DNA of 17,725 bases from Deltaproteobacteria bacterium (GTDB lineage Bacteria; Desulfobacterota; Desulfobaccia; Desulfobaccales; 0-14-0-80-60-11), in contig JAKAGH010000022.1 of the NCBI GenBank assembly GCA_021817645.1, positions 1 to 17,725 of the forward strand, read 5' to 3'. The notes below the pieces were generated by a model. It was not told where the DNA came from, did no database searches, and worked only from the letters and a program-made list of their open reading frames with translations. Made by a program: the position numbers and the translations under genes. This document shows, piece by piece, positions 1 through 7,720 of the stretch. Within the stretch, counting starts at the first letter, position 1; the number at the start of each line of letters is the position of its first letter.

Positions 1-468
1 ATCTATAGCAAAAGTTCCAAATTTTGTGGATAAAATCCTATCGAAAGGAGTTGGGCTGCCGCCGCGCTGCAAATGACCAAGTACGGTTACTCTAGTTTCC
101 CGTTCTGTGTTTTCTTCAATTTTTTTACTGCGCGGGAAACTATCTTATTTCAAAGAACTTCTGAATAAAGAGGTACAAGAGGCCATTATTTATTGGCAAA
201 CAGAAGTGATGGACGATTTTAGAGATATTATTACTTTACTAAATCAGAAAATAATTCTTTTTTCGATCAGTAGCCCTTAATAATTCCGCTTCCGACACAA
301 AATGCTTGGGGACTATTTCTTGGGAGGTTCTGGTTGGATACCCCAAGATTAACCGGGGAATTTTCGCGAAATTTGACTTAGGTTCAGAAGGCCTTCTGTC
401 CAAGCCCTTGAAATTATTAGGCATGTAGATGCCTATTTTTACAGGAAATAGTCCCGTTGGTGCTAAAA
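1..468. other. AT-rich gene-poor stretch with degraded reading frames
   Basis: No convincing gene is seen here. A plus-strand frame is open from about 77 to the TAA at 278-280 and contains protein-like text (KELLNKEVQEAIIYWQTEV near its middle). It has only a weak GTG start at 107 and no ribosome binding site, and I do not recognise it, so it may be the 3' remnant of a broken gene. The stretch is visibly richer in A and T than the rest of the window and abuts an insertion sequence end, which suggests transferred or decaying DNA. The segment 308-456 is dense in palindromes and is listed separately. Confidence 0.35.
308..456. repeat. Nested palindrome cluster next to the IS21 end
   Basis: GGGACTATTTC at 309-319 is repeated inverted as GAAATAGTCCC at 445-455. 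Between these arms lie TTTCGCGAAA (about 363-372), the perfect 14-bp palindrome CAGAAGGCCTTCTG (385-398) and the hairpin AGGCAT-GTAG-ATGCCT (419-434). The arrangement resembles a small non-autonomous mobile element or a structured RNA, but I cannot assign it to a family. Confidence 0.4.
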
Positions 469-532
469 AGTGATTTTGATAGCCTAAAAATGACCCCCTG
501 GGAGTGTTTTGACAGCGCAAAATTGACCCCCC
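469..532 (+). mobile_element. IS21-family terminal-type direct repeats
   Basis: Two imperfect direct repeats of about 30 bp lie 34 bp apart: 469-498 (AGTGATTTTGATAG followed by CCTAAAAATGACCCCC) and 503-532 (AGTGTTTTGACAGC followed by GCAAAATTGACCCCCC). IS21-family elements carry multiple such repeats just inside their ends, upstream of istA. A truncated istA start follows at 591 in the expected orientation. The exact tip of the element and any target duplication could not be placed, and no matching right end is present in the window. Confidence 0.55.
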
Positions 533-590
533 TGCCATGACTTCTGATACCACCGGGATTAGCGCTAAGGTGGGATCAGAGGTGGAGGGG

Positions 591-647
591 ATGATCAGGA
601 TGGATCAGTATAGGTATATCCGCACGGCGCACCGGGTCTGCGGCCTA
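591..647 (+). pseudogene. istA: Truncated istA (IS21 transposase) N-terminal remnant
   Basis: Translation from the ATG at 591 gives MIRMDQYRYIRTAHRVCG. This is recalled as very like the first residues of IS21-family IstA transposases, where it precedes the helix-turn-helix. A purine-rich GGTGGAGGGG lies directly upstream. After about 18 residues the resemblance stops: the helix-turn-helix, the DDE catalytic core and the istB ATPase gene are all missing, and the frame then runs antisense into the phosphatase gene. The element has therefore been cut down to its left end. The 5' boundary is firm, but the 3' boundary is only where I stop recognising the sequence. Confidence 0.55.
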
Positions 648-799
648 ACCCTTTTTAATTCCCTGGGCGCCGGCGTTGATCCACATATGGCCGCGGATAT
701 TATGCAGGTCCTGGCCAGGAAGAAGCAGGGGCTTTCGCAGTCGGGTGATTTCGGGGGCAAAAGATTGGGGGTTCCCCGGAGGACCTCGGCAGAGTACGC

Positions 800-1828
800 T
801 TACTCCCAGGCAAAGATTTTCTTCCAATCCTTCTTCATGGAGATGACGACCCAGCCCTTCGTCTTCGCCTCCGCGTCCAGCGCCGGGGTGAAGGTCCCGA
901 TCCTGCTGTCGGGCAGACCTCGGGCCGGGCCGTAGGCGTACTCCCGCCGGGCATCGTCATGCAGCACCAGCATCATTAGCCGCGGCCCGGAGCCGGCCCC
1001 GGTATACTCCAGCATCTCCCGGTCACCGGTGGAGTTGCCGAATGCCGCCTGCGGCCGGCGGCCGATCATCAGGTGGATCCCCTCCACCTTGCCGGCGAAG
1101 TTATCGTTCAGCAGCAGTTTTGGTTCCCTGGTGAGAAACGGCTTGCCGTCCGGGCCGTAGCCGTACTTGGTCCCCACCGCGGTGCCGACCACCTGCTCCG
1201 GCGGGATGCCGTATACGCGGCTGGAGTAGACGCGCACAAAATCCTGGCCGCCGCCGGTGACGATGTAGGTTTTGTAGCCGTGGGCGCGCAGGTATTGCAG
1301 CACTTCCAGCATCGGCAGGTAGGTGAGCTCGGTGTAGGGCCGCTGCCACCGCGGATCCCTGGCCGTTTCCAGCCACTTCTTGGCTGCGGCAGAGAAATCC
1401 TCCACCGGTATGCCGGTGAACGTGGCCGTCAGGATTTTTTCCAGGTCCTGCGCAGAGAGATGGGCCATGGCCTCGCGATTGCCGGATAACACGGTCTTGA
1501 AGGGCTCGACCTGCGCCAGTTCCGGTTTCGCCTGGACCACCGCCGGCACCCGATCCAGGCAGAATTTCACCTGCGTGTACATCGGCTGCTCCACCCACAG
1601 CGTGCCGTCCTGATCGAAGGCGGCGAAGCGCTTCTCCGGCGGCACAAACTTCGGGCTGGCCTTATCTGTGGTGGCCCGCACCAACGCGACGATGGCTTTC
1701 TTGGCCGGTCCCTCGTTCCAGGAGGGCAAAGGATCCTGGGCCTGGACCCAGGCGGTAAGCAACAGGTTCGAACAGGACCCGAGAAGAGCAATAATGACGA
1801 GCTTTCCGAGAAAATTTCTGCGCAGCAT
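800..1828 (-). CDS. Exported HAD-superfamily phosphatase-like protein
   Basis: 342 residues from the ATG at 1828, which has GGGGGTAAGG upstream. An in-frame ATG at 1873 would add 15 residues ahead of the signal sequence and is less likely. Residues 1-31 form a signal peptide ending around VQA/QD; LGSC at 16-19 could alternatively act as a lipobox. HAD motifs are present in order: FDQDGT with D72 and D74 (nucleophile and acid/base), T191 in TGGG, K247, and GNSTGDREM with D269. The fold resembles SerB-like phosphoserine phosphatase relatives that act on small phosphate esters. Location outside the cytoplasm is inferred from the leader. The substrate cannot be read from sequence. The gene stands alone, with an oxidoreductase upstream on the same strand about 120 bp away. 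Confidence 0.85.
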   Translation of the reverse strand: MLRRNFLGKLVIIALLGSCSNLLLTAWVQAQDPLPSWNEGPAKKAIVALVRATTDKASPKFVPPEKRFAAFDQDGTLWVEQPMYTQVKFCLDRVPAVVQAKPELAQVEPFKTVLSGNREAMAHLSAQDLEKILTATFTGIPVEDFSAAAKKWLETARDPRWQRPYTELTYLPMLEVLQYLRAHGYKTYIVTGGGQDFVRVYSSRVYGIPPEQVVGTAVGTKYGYGPDGKPFLTREPKLLLNDNFAGKVEGIHLMIGRRPQAAFGNSTGDREMLEYTGAGSGPRLMMLVLHDDARREYAYGPARGLPDSRIGTFTPALDAEAKTKGWVVISMKKDWKKIFAWE

Positions 1829-1946
1829 CCTTACCCCCGTATGAGAGGGCGCTCCAGACAGGCGCCCCGGCAATGTGCGGTTATCAGGCAGCCCTCACCC
1901 TGCGTTCTTTGCACCCTCCAGATGCCCCAGCTTTCTCAGTGATGAT

Positions 1947-2888
1947 TCATTCTCTCACCATCAGCACAATCTTACCGCGCACATGCCCGGCTTCGCTCAA
2001 CTGGTGGGCCCGGGCCGCTTCCGCCAGCGGCAGGACCGTGCTGATGACCGCCCGTAGTTTCCCGGCGTCGATCAGCGCCGCGATCTGGGCCAGCTGCTCG
2101 GGATCAGGATGCACCAGGATTCCCACGCCCCGGACGCCGTGGGCGTCCGGGGCCTCCTGAGAGGCAATGCCCAGGGTGGCGACTAGAATTCCCCCTTTCT
2201 TCAAAACCTGCCAGGAGCGCTGCTGGACCTCGCCGCCTCTGGTATCCAGCACCACATCAACCCCGCGTACCGCTTCTTCGAATCTGGTGGAGCGGTAATC
2301 AATCACCTGGTCGGCCCCCAATTCCCGCAGGAACGCAGCATTGCTCGCGGAAGCCGTGCCAATCACCCTGGCCCCCTTCCATTTAGCCATCTGCACGGCA
2401 TAATGGCCCACGCCGCCTGCCGCTCCGTGGATGAGCACGCTTTGACCGGCAATGAGGCCGCCTGAGTCAAAAAGAGCTTGCCAGGCGGTCAGTGCGGCCA
2501 GGGGTACACCTCCGGCCTGGAGATGGTCGATGGACCAGGGTTTGGGCGCCAACTCCCGGGGCCGCGCCGCCACAAATTCAGCATAAGCGCCGTCGCGGCC
2601 GAAGTCCAGCATACCATAGACTTCGTCCCCTTTCTTGAAACCGGTGGCATTAGCGCCCATCGCCTCGACGATTCCGGACACATCCCAACCCGGAATCAGG
2701 GGCAGCCGGTGCGGCAGCCATTCCCGGACGTGGCCGGCCCGGACTTTCCAATCCAGGGGGTTGACGCCGGCGGCCAGGACCCGGACCAGCACTTCGTCAG
2801 CCCCCGGCTGGGGGAGCGGCGCCTCTTCCAGGACCAGAACTTCCGGGCCGCCGTAGGCATTAAACCTCACAGCCTTCATGGTTGCCAT
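1947..2888 (-). CDS. NADP-dependent MDR oxidoreductase (quinone reductase-like)
   Basis: 313 residues, the usual length for short zinc-free medium-chain dehydrogenase/reductase proteins. The ATG at 2888 follows GGGAGG at a spacing of about five bases, which fixes the start over the ATG nine bases downstream. The N-terminal GroES-like domain (about residues 4-125) includes AAGVNPLDWKVRAG. The Rossmann domain carries HGAAGGVG at 154-161, the AAxxGVG dinucleotide signature of the quinone oxidoreductase branch. The protein contains no cysteine, so neither the catalytic nor the structural zinc site exists. It probably reduces quinones or enones with NADPH in the cytoplasm. The physiological substrate is unknown. 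Confidence 0.9.
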   Translation of the reverse strand: MATMKAVRFNAYGGPEVLVLEEAPLPQPGADEVLVRVLAAGVNPLDWKVRAGHVREWLPHRLPLIPGWDVSGIVEAMGANATGFKKGDEVYGMLDFGRDGAYAEFVAARPRELAPKPWSIDHLQAGGVPLAALTAWQALFDSGGLIAGQSVLIHGAAGGVGHYAVQMAKWKGARVIGTASASNAAFLRELGADQVIDYRSTRFEEAVRGVDVVLDTRGGEVQQRSWQVLKKGGILVATLGIASQEAPDAHGVRGVGILVHPDPEQLAQIAALIDAGKLRAVISTVLPLAEAARAHQLSEAGHVRGKIVLMVRE

Positions 2889-3084
2889 GGTATCCTCCCT
2901 TCTAAGCGCATAAATGGCTGAGGTATTTTTTTGCCTGGTGCGAGTCGCTGAGGCAACGAATTAGGGTGCGGCAGAATCAGTCAGGGGGCAGGCAAATGGT
3001 TAATTGGAGGAAAATTAATCATGGAATCGGGAATTGCAACGCGAGGGGTAAGGTTTTCGTGGAAATGATTTTGGGAATTAAAAC

Positions 3085-4344
3085 TCAAGCTGAACGAAAG
3101 AACGTGGAGGAACCTATTCTGAAAGACGGGGCGGAACTGAATGACCGCAGATAAGCCGCCTCATATCCGGAAGACGGAGGCGACTCCAGCAGCGAGGCCC
3201 CGGGGGAAGAAGTGATGGCGTTGACAAAGGATTGCAGGTTCGTGGCCAGGCTATTGATGCCGCCCAAAGCCTCCTGGACCGCGAAAGGATTGCTTTGCAG
3301 GGCGCTGGTCAAGGCCGTGGTATCCAGGCTCAATTGCGAATTGGCATCCAGGGAAACGCCATATTGGCTCAGGCTGCTGGCCGCATCAGCCACCAAGCCG
3401 TTCCATTGGGAGGCCAGATCGCTCTTCAGGAGCTGATCGGAGGTAAGATACGAGGTGAGACCATTCATGGCGTCGATCAAGGAGCTGGCGGCGTTGACCA
3501 CCCCTTGAGTATCCGGCCCCACGGTGACGGTGCTTTGACCCGGACCGGTGAGGTCCACCTGGAGATGTCCGTTCAACAGGAAAACCGCGTTATTATCCTG
3601 AGTATAGGCCGCGCCGTTCATGGTATAGCTGGCGCTGGCCGCGGTTTGCGTGGTATTGGCCGCGCCGGAGCCGGCCACCGCGTTGCCGCTGGTATCACTG
3701 AGGGAGAAGGCGTTGGAGCTGCCGGTTTGCCCTTGAAGCTGCAACTGGATGGCGCCGTTGGCCCCGCTCACCACGCTGGCCTGCACCCCGCTATTGGCGT
3801 CATTAATCGCCTGGGCCAGGGACTCCAAGGCCGTCTGGTTGGTATCGCCGGGGTTGACGGTGACTGCCAGATTATAGGTATCGCTCCCCGCGGTCAGAGT
3901 GAACTGATTGTCACCGGGGTTAATCGCGGCTGCGGCGTTGGGGTCCAGCGCCGCGCCCATGTTGGTCTGGGCCTGGGCGATCTGGGTAACGTCAAAATTA
4001 AAGGTGGAATTGGGGACCTGCCCGGTGGAATTATTAGTATCGAAATAATCAATGGCAGCCGCACCGGGGTTGGAACTGGTCGCGGCCTGCTGGTAAAAAA
4101 CGGAGTCAGGATTGCCGGTGGCAAGCTGGCCGGCCTGGGCACTGACATCATAGGCTTGTTGGTAGAAGCCGTTAAGCGCGCTCAGTTGGGCATTGACATC
4201 GGTATAGGTCTGGGCCGAAGAATCAGTGGCGGTCGGGCCGGTGATACCGGCAGGAGACGAAAAACTGGTGCCAAAGGCAGCGTCTAAGAGACTGGAGGTA
4301 TACCAGGTGGCCGGATCCACCCCGAAGTAAATGGCATCAGACAT
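3085..4344 (-). CDS. FliD-like flagellar-cap-related protein, orphan
   Basis: 419 residues from the ATG at 4344, which has GGAGG seven bases upstream; the frame is open further upstream but without a better start. The protein is rich in Ala, Ser, Asn, Thr and Gln and has no cysteine, as in flagellar axial proteins. Residues about 146-215 (FTLTAGSDTYNLAVTVNPG onward, with a long AQAINDAN helix) match the flagellin hook IN motif found in FliD. Residues about 325-385 (YGVSLDANSQLSLDTTALTS, then a helix rich in AVQEALGG) resemble the C-terminal coiled coil of FliD. The N-terminus lacks the usual FliD opening and the protein is shorter than many FliD. No other flagellar gene is in the window, so a cap function is not assured; an adhesive or secreted filament role is possible. 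Confidence 0.65.
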   Translation of the reverse strand: MSDAIYFGVDPATWYTSSLLDAAFGTSFSSPAGITGPTATDSSAQTYTDVNAQLSALNGFYQQAYDVSAQAGQLATGNPDSVFYQQAATSSNPGAAAIDYFDTNNSTGQVPNSTFNFDVTQIAQAQTNMGAALDPNAAAAINPGDNQFTLTAGSDTYNLAVTVNPGDTNQTALESLAQAINDANSGVQASVVSGANGAIQLQLQGQTGSSNAFSLSDTSGNAVAGSGAANTTQTAASASYTMNGAAYTQDNNAVFLLNGHLQVDLTGPGQSTVTVGPDTQGVVNAASSLIDAMNGLTSYLTSDQLLKSDLASQWNGLVADAASSLSQYGVSLDANSQLSLDTTALTSALQSNPFAVQEALGGINSLATNLQSFVNAITSSPGASLLESPPSSGYEAAYLRSFSSAPSFRIGSSTFFRSA

Positions 4345-4690
4345 GTTGTACCCTCCTGGTCCGCCTGCGCAGTCTCGCCAACAGCAGGCTTCGCAGGCTG
4401 TCAGTCCTGGCCTTTTGCCGCTCTTCCCGGGTGCTTGGTTTGCCGCTAGCAGATGGTTCCATGCCAATTATCGGAATCTTTTCCGGACGAATAAATCTAG
4501 GGATAGATTCAGGGAAAACTTTCCAAATACCAAGTCGCTTCTTTAAAGCCGCTCCATCCGCGATGGGCCAGGCTTTCCCGTTATCCGGCCCCTGGACCGC
4601 ATCCAGAGTAACTCCCGCCTTCTTCCAAAAATTTTGCCGCAGTGGAGCTGCAGGAAAGTAATAATCTTTATTAACTTTGTTAATGTTTAT
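4337..4690 (-). pseudogene. Possible degraded or alternative-start gene overlapping fliD-like start
   Basis: A minus-strand frame reads KDYYFPAAPLRQNFWKKAG and then PIADGAALKKRLGIWKVFP, ending RRTRRVQHV. Its TGA (4337-4339) overlaps the start of the FliD-like gene as ATGTCTGA, an arrangement typical of translationally coupled genes. The text looks protein-like, with mixed hydrophobic and charged residues and several Trp and Tyr. The only ATG in frame is at 4462, giving 41 residues with no ribosome binding site; the upstream part has no ATG, GTG or TTG start in frame before the AT-rich promoter-like stretch at 4664-4695. Either the start has been lost or the frame is chance. I do not recognise the family. 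Confidence 0.25.
4670..4684. promoter_or_regulatory. ATTAAC-TTT-GTTAAT palindrome, candidate operator
   Basis: A perfect inverted repeat with six-base arms around TTT lies in the AT-rich stretch between the FliD-like region (minus) and the lipoprotein gene (plus). TTGACT at 4691-4696 could be a -35 box, but no good -10 box lies at normal spacing. A GC stem (CGCCGCC at 4725-4731 with GGCGGCG at 4734-4740) sits just upstream of the lipoprotein ribosome binding site and could fold in its leader. Confidence 0.3.
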
Positions 4691-4757
4691 TTGACTTTTG
4701 CCTCTAATAGCTAAGGAGCAATAACGCCGCCCTGGCGGCGGGAAAGGGGAGGGTGAA

Positions 4758-4988
4758 ATGAAAAAGGCTCTGGCAATTATGGTGGTGGCTTTGGTCTTTA
4801 GCGGCTGCGCCGGCATGTCTCCCACCGAACAGCGGGTGTTGAGCGGCGGAGCCATAGGCGCGTCCGGGGGCACGCTCATCGGTTGGGCCGCCGGCTCTCC
4901 GGCCATCGGCGCGGCTGTGGGTGGTGGTGTCGGCATGTTGGGCGGTTTGGCCTACGACCAGTACCAGAAATCCCAGGGAAGACCCTGA
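4758..4988 (+). CDS. Small glycine-zipper lipoprotein
   Basis: 76 residues with a strong GGGGAGGG ribosome binding site before the ATG. Residues 1-16 form a lipoprotein signal with lipobox FSGC (Cys17 lipidated). The mature part is a short head (AGMSPTEQRVL) followed by a glycine zipper of about 40 residues with GGAIGASGGTLIGWAAG and AAVGGGVGMLGG. Such zippers occur in YMGG-type and 17-kDa-antigen-like outer membrane lipoproteins, where they form tight transmembrane helix hairpins. It ends in a hydrophilic YDQYQKSQGRP tail. Likely anchored in the outer membrane; the role is unknown, with envelope stress or stability a possibility. It is monocistronic by position. Confidence 0.8.
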   Translation: MKKALAIMVVALVFSGCAGMSPTEQRVLSGGAIGASGGTLIGWAAGSPAIGAAVGGGVGMLGGLAYDQYQKSQGRP

Positions 4989-5046
4989 GTAATTACCATT
5001 TTTCTCACCCGCAAGGCCGGCTCCAGAACTTTTTTGCTAAATCTTG

Positions 5047-5073
5047 GTGGCCCAGACGGGATGTCTGGGCCAC
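5047..5073. repeat. Perfect hairpin downstream of the lipoprotein gene
   Basis: GTGGCCCAGAC at 5047-5057 pairs with GTCTGGGCCAC at 5063-5073 across a five-base loop. A T-run lies only at 5087-5092, 13 bases after the stem, so it is at best a weak terminator for the lipoprotein transcript. It may instead be a copy of a dispersed palindrome. Confidence 0.4.
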
Positions 5074-5253
5074 TATTGTAATGGTCTTTTTTACAGATTC
5101 AGCCAACAAGCCATCCACGATGCCGCACGCTGGTTGGCGGTAGCGTCAAAATAATAAAAAAGACCCTGCCCGGTCGCTGCCTTAACCCAGGAAAGAAAAG
5201 CAGAAGCAACGGTATTTTAATCATGTCGTCCCCTCCCGTACTAAAGGAGGGAT

Positions 5254-5268
5254 TGTGATAGAATCACA
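5254..5268. promoter_or_regulatory. TGTGAT-AGA-ATCACA operator-like palindrome
   Basis: A perfect six-base inverted repeat with a three-base centre. The half-sites TGTGA and TCACA are those of CRP/FNR-family binding sites, but they are five bases apart instead of six. TATATT (5275-5280) directly downstream could be a -10 box. It lies about 380 bp before the kinase start, with no other gene in between, so if real it would control the kinase through a long leader. Confidence 0.35.
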
Positions 5269-5645
5269 GCCAGTTATATTTTACAGGATAATTATTTTAA
5301 CAAATAACTATTGTTCTTTAACTTGGTTTGTCGTAGAATCGGCCCAATTTTATTAATGGAAAAGGGCTGGATTACCGATAAAACGTTGTGCTAAGTGATC
5401 AGAGGAAATCCAGTTAATCTAAGCTGAAATCCTTGCTAATTCCTGGATCTTCACGAGAATTGCACTCCCTTAAGAGGCAGACTTGTGGACGAGATGGCGG
5501 CAACCGCGCAAAACCTTCTGAGAATCCCCTCAGCCAGAACCTCCCCTTTACTTAACCTCTGCAGAAATCCACAACGCATCATGGGCCCTGGTTGGGCCCC
5601 GGCCAGACGGGCTGACCGCGGGAAATTAAACCTTCGAGGACCGGA

Positions 5646-7631
5646 ATGACGGATGAAGAGAAGAGCAGGGATCAGCTCTTAGAAGAAGTAAAAGAATTGC
5701 GCCTGCAACTCCTGGAAATTGAGCGGGCGGAGACAAGGCGGAAGAACCTGGCCCAAAGGCTGGTGACGGAGGAAACCCTCACCGAGGCGGTGGTGGAAAG
5801 CCTGCCGGGCATCTTCTATCTGGTGGATGAGAAATTCCGGCCGGTCCGGTGGAATGAGGCCCTGGAAGAGGTCACCCAGTGCTCCGCGGAAGAAATTGCC
5901 CGGGGGCACCTCCTGGATTTTTTCGGGAAAGAGGACCGGCGTAAAGTAAAAAACAGCGTACAACATGCCTTTACTAACGGTAAAGCCACTATAGAAGTAG
6001 ATCTGAAAGCCAAAGACAAAAGCACCACTCCCTACCTCCTGAGCGGCCGGGGGGTGGCGGTCGACGGCCAAAATTACCTGGTGGGCCTGGGCATCGACAT
6101 TACCAAGCGTAAACGGCTCGAAGAGGCCTTCCGGGATTTGTTCTTCTATGCCCCCATGGGCATTTTTATCATCCAGAATCGCAAATTCAGGATGGTTAAC
6201 CCCGGCTTCCAAAAGATTACCGGCTATGGCGAAGCCGAACTAATAGGTAAAGATTGCCTGACTCTCGCCACCTCCGAATTTAAAGAGAAGATCAGGCTTA
6301 ATGCCATAAAAATGCTGAAAGGCAAAAGGACTGCCCCCTACGAATACCAGTTTCTGACCAAAGAGGGAGAAATCAAGTGGGCCATGGAATCGGTCACCAC
6401 TACTTCCTTTAATGGGAAGAAGTCCACCATCGGCTATTTCATGGATATCACCGAGCGCCGGCGTCTGGAAGACCAGTTGACCCGGGCCCAGAAGATGGAG
6501 GCCATCGGGATTCTGGCGGGGGGCATCGCCCACGACTTTAACAACCTGCTCACCGCGCTCATGGGTTACGGCGAGCTCATGAAGATGGATCTGGATAAGA
6601 AAGATCCCCATTATTATTACACCGAAGAGATCATGAAGACCGCGACCCGCGGCTCTAATCTGACCCAGCAGCTTTTGGCCTTCAGCCGCAAACAGATCCT
6701 TCAACCCCGGGTGATCAGCCTCAACGCCCTGGTGACCAATATGGAAAGGCTGTTGCGCCGCCTCATCGGCGAAGACATCGAATTGGTCACGAAGATTGAC
6801 CCCGATTTGGGCGCGGTCCGGGCCGATAAGGGGCAGATTGAACAGATCATCATGAATCTGGCGGTGAACGCCAGAGACGCCATGCCCAACGGGGGCAAGC
6901 TCACCCTGGAAACCGACGACGTCTTTTTGGACGAAACCTATGAACAGCGGCACGTGGAGGTCAAGCCCGGCCCTTACGTGATGTTGGCCGTGAGCGACAA
7001 TGGCCTGGGTATGGATGCGGCCACCCAGAACCATATCTTCGAGCCTTTTTTTACCACCAAACAGATGGGGCAGGGGACCGGCCTGGGATTGGCCACGGTT
7101 TACGGTATTGTCAGGCAGAGCGGCGGATATATTTGGGTTTATAGCGAACCCGGACAGGGAACCACCTTTAAGATCTATTTGCCCCGGGTGGATGAGCCCT
7201 TAGAGACGAGCGAGCCCCAGCAGGTCATGGTCACCGACCTTAAAGGCCGGGAAACCGTTTTGCTGGTGGAAGACGATCATGCCTTGCGCGAGGTGATCTC
7301 CCGGGGCCTGAAGAAGTTTGGCTATAAGATTCTGGAGGCTGCCAATGGCGGCGAGGCCCTGATGATCTGTGAAAGGCAGAAAGAAGCGATTCAACTGCTG
7401 TTGACTGATGTGGTGCTGCCCCAGATGAGCGGCCGGGAACTGGCCGAACGCCTGCGGTCTCTGCGGAGCGACATGAAGGTGCTGTATATGTCCGGCTATA
7501 CCGAAAACGCCATCGTCAATAACGGGATACTCAAGGACAATGTGGGTTTTATCCAGAAACCCTTCAAAGTCAACGTCCTGGTCCAAAAAATTCGGGAGAT
7601 CCTGGATACCCGGCCGCTGGCGGCCGACTAA
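5646..7631 (+). CDS. Soluble PAS-PAS hybrid sensor histidine kinase
   Basis: 661 residues with a GAGGA ribosome binding site. There is no signal peptide or membrane helix, so it is cytosolic. Order: coiled coil (about 9-50), PAS 1 (about 48-155, ending GLGIDITKRKR), PAS 2 (about 160-272, ending GYFMDITERRR), HisKA with GGIAHDFNNLL and phosphoacceptor H296, HATPase with NLAVNARDA (N408), DNGLGM (451-456), FEPFFTTK (465-472) and GTGLGL (477-482), then a C-terminal receiver with acidic pair D543/D544, phosphoacceptor D588, S616 and K638. The GGIAHDFNNLL type of kinase with an attached receiver often feeds a separate response regulator; none is adjacent, so the output partner is unknown. The PAS domains show no clear cofactor-binding signature by eye. 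A short GC stem (7621-7641) containing the stop, followed by a T-rich run near 7659, may end the transcript. Confidence 0.93.
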   Translation: MTDEEKSRDQLLEEVKELRLQLLEIERAETRRKNLAQRLVTEETLTEAVVESLPGIFYLVDEKFRPVRWNEALEEVTQCSAEEIARGHLLDFFGKEDRRKVKNSVQHAFTNGKATIEVDLKAKDKSTTPYLLSGRGVAVDGQNYLVGLGIDITKRKRLEEAFRDLFFYAPMGIFIIQNRKFRMVNPGFQKITGYGEAELIGKDCLTLATSEFKEKIRLNAIKMLKGKRTAPYEYQFLTKEGEIKWAMESVTTTSFNGKKSTIGYFMDITERRRLEDQLTRAQKMEAIGILAGGIAHDFNNLLTALMGYGELMKMDLDKKDPHYYYTEEIMKTATRGSNLTQQLLAFSRKQILQPRVISLNALVTNMERLLRRLIGEDIELVTKIDPDLGAVRADKGQIEQIIMNLAVNARDAMPNGGKLTLETDDVFLDETYEQRHVEVKPGPYVMLAVSDNGLGMDAATQNHIFEPFFTTKQMGQGTGLGLATVYGIVRQSGGYIWVYSEPGQGTTFKIYLPRVDEPLETSEPQQVMVTDLKGRETVLLVEDDHALREVISRGLKKFGYKILEAANGGEALMICERQKEAIQLLLTDVVLPQMSGRELAERLRSLRSDMKVLYMSGYTENAIVNNGILKDNVGFIQKPFKVNVLVQKIREILDTRPLAAD

Positions 7632-7720
7632 TAACCGGCCGGTTTCCTGCAACCCTTATTTCTTCTTTTTTCCTGCCGCTGCCCCCCAGCCGCCTGTTGA
7701 GCATTTGCCGTCGCCTTGCC

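Larger units (their letters stand above)
4989..5645. other. 650-bp gene-free leader before the hybrid kinase
   Basis: No supportable gene lies here on either strand. It holds a perfect 11-bp hairpin (5047-5073), an interrupted stem made of GCCAAC near 5102 and GTTGGC near 5136, a CCCTCC/GGAGGG pair just before a 15-bp palindrome (5254-5268), and AT-rich promoter-like sequence around 5270-5360. GGGCCC occurs twice around 5585-5600. The kinase start at 5646 has CGAGGA as its ribosome binding site. The length suggests a long untranslated leader or unrecognised regulation. Confidence 0.5.

Noticed and set aside
239..553. 104-codon minus-strand frame across the IS21 end
   Set aside because: It translates the terminal repeats and palindromes, has no ribosome binding site and resembles chance frames commonly seen over IS21 ends.
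645..827. 60-codon minus-strand frame overlapping the phosphatase 3' end
   Set aside because: Overlaps the last codons of a clear gene in another frame, has no recognisable domain and no good start.
537..935. 132-codon plus-strand frame
   Set aside because: Only codons 19-36 are meaningful (istA start); the rest runs through unrecognised sequence and antisense to the phosphatase gene.
3232..4287. 351-codon plus-strand open frame
   Set aside because: Antisense to the FliD-like gene, with a Gly/Ile/Val-rich repetitive composition expected from the complement of Ala/Asn/Thr-rich codons.
5254..5268. Canonical CRP site
   Set aside because: Half-site spacing is five bases rather than six, so it is kept only as an operator-like palindrome.
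6240..7034. 264-codon minus-strand frame
   Set aside because: Antisense shadow of the hybrid kinase, which has all expected catalytic motifs.
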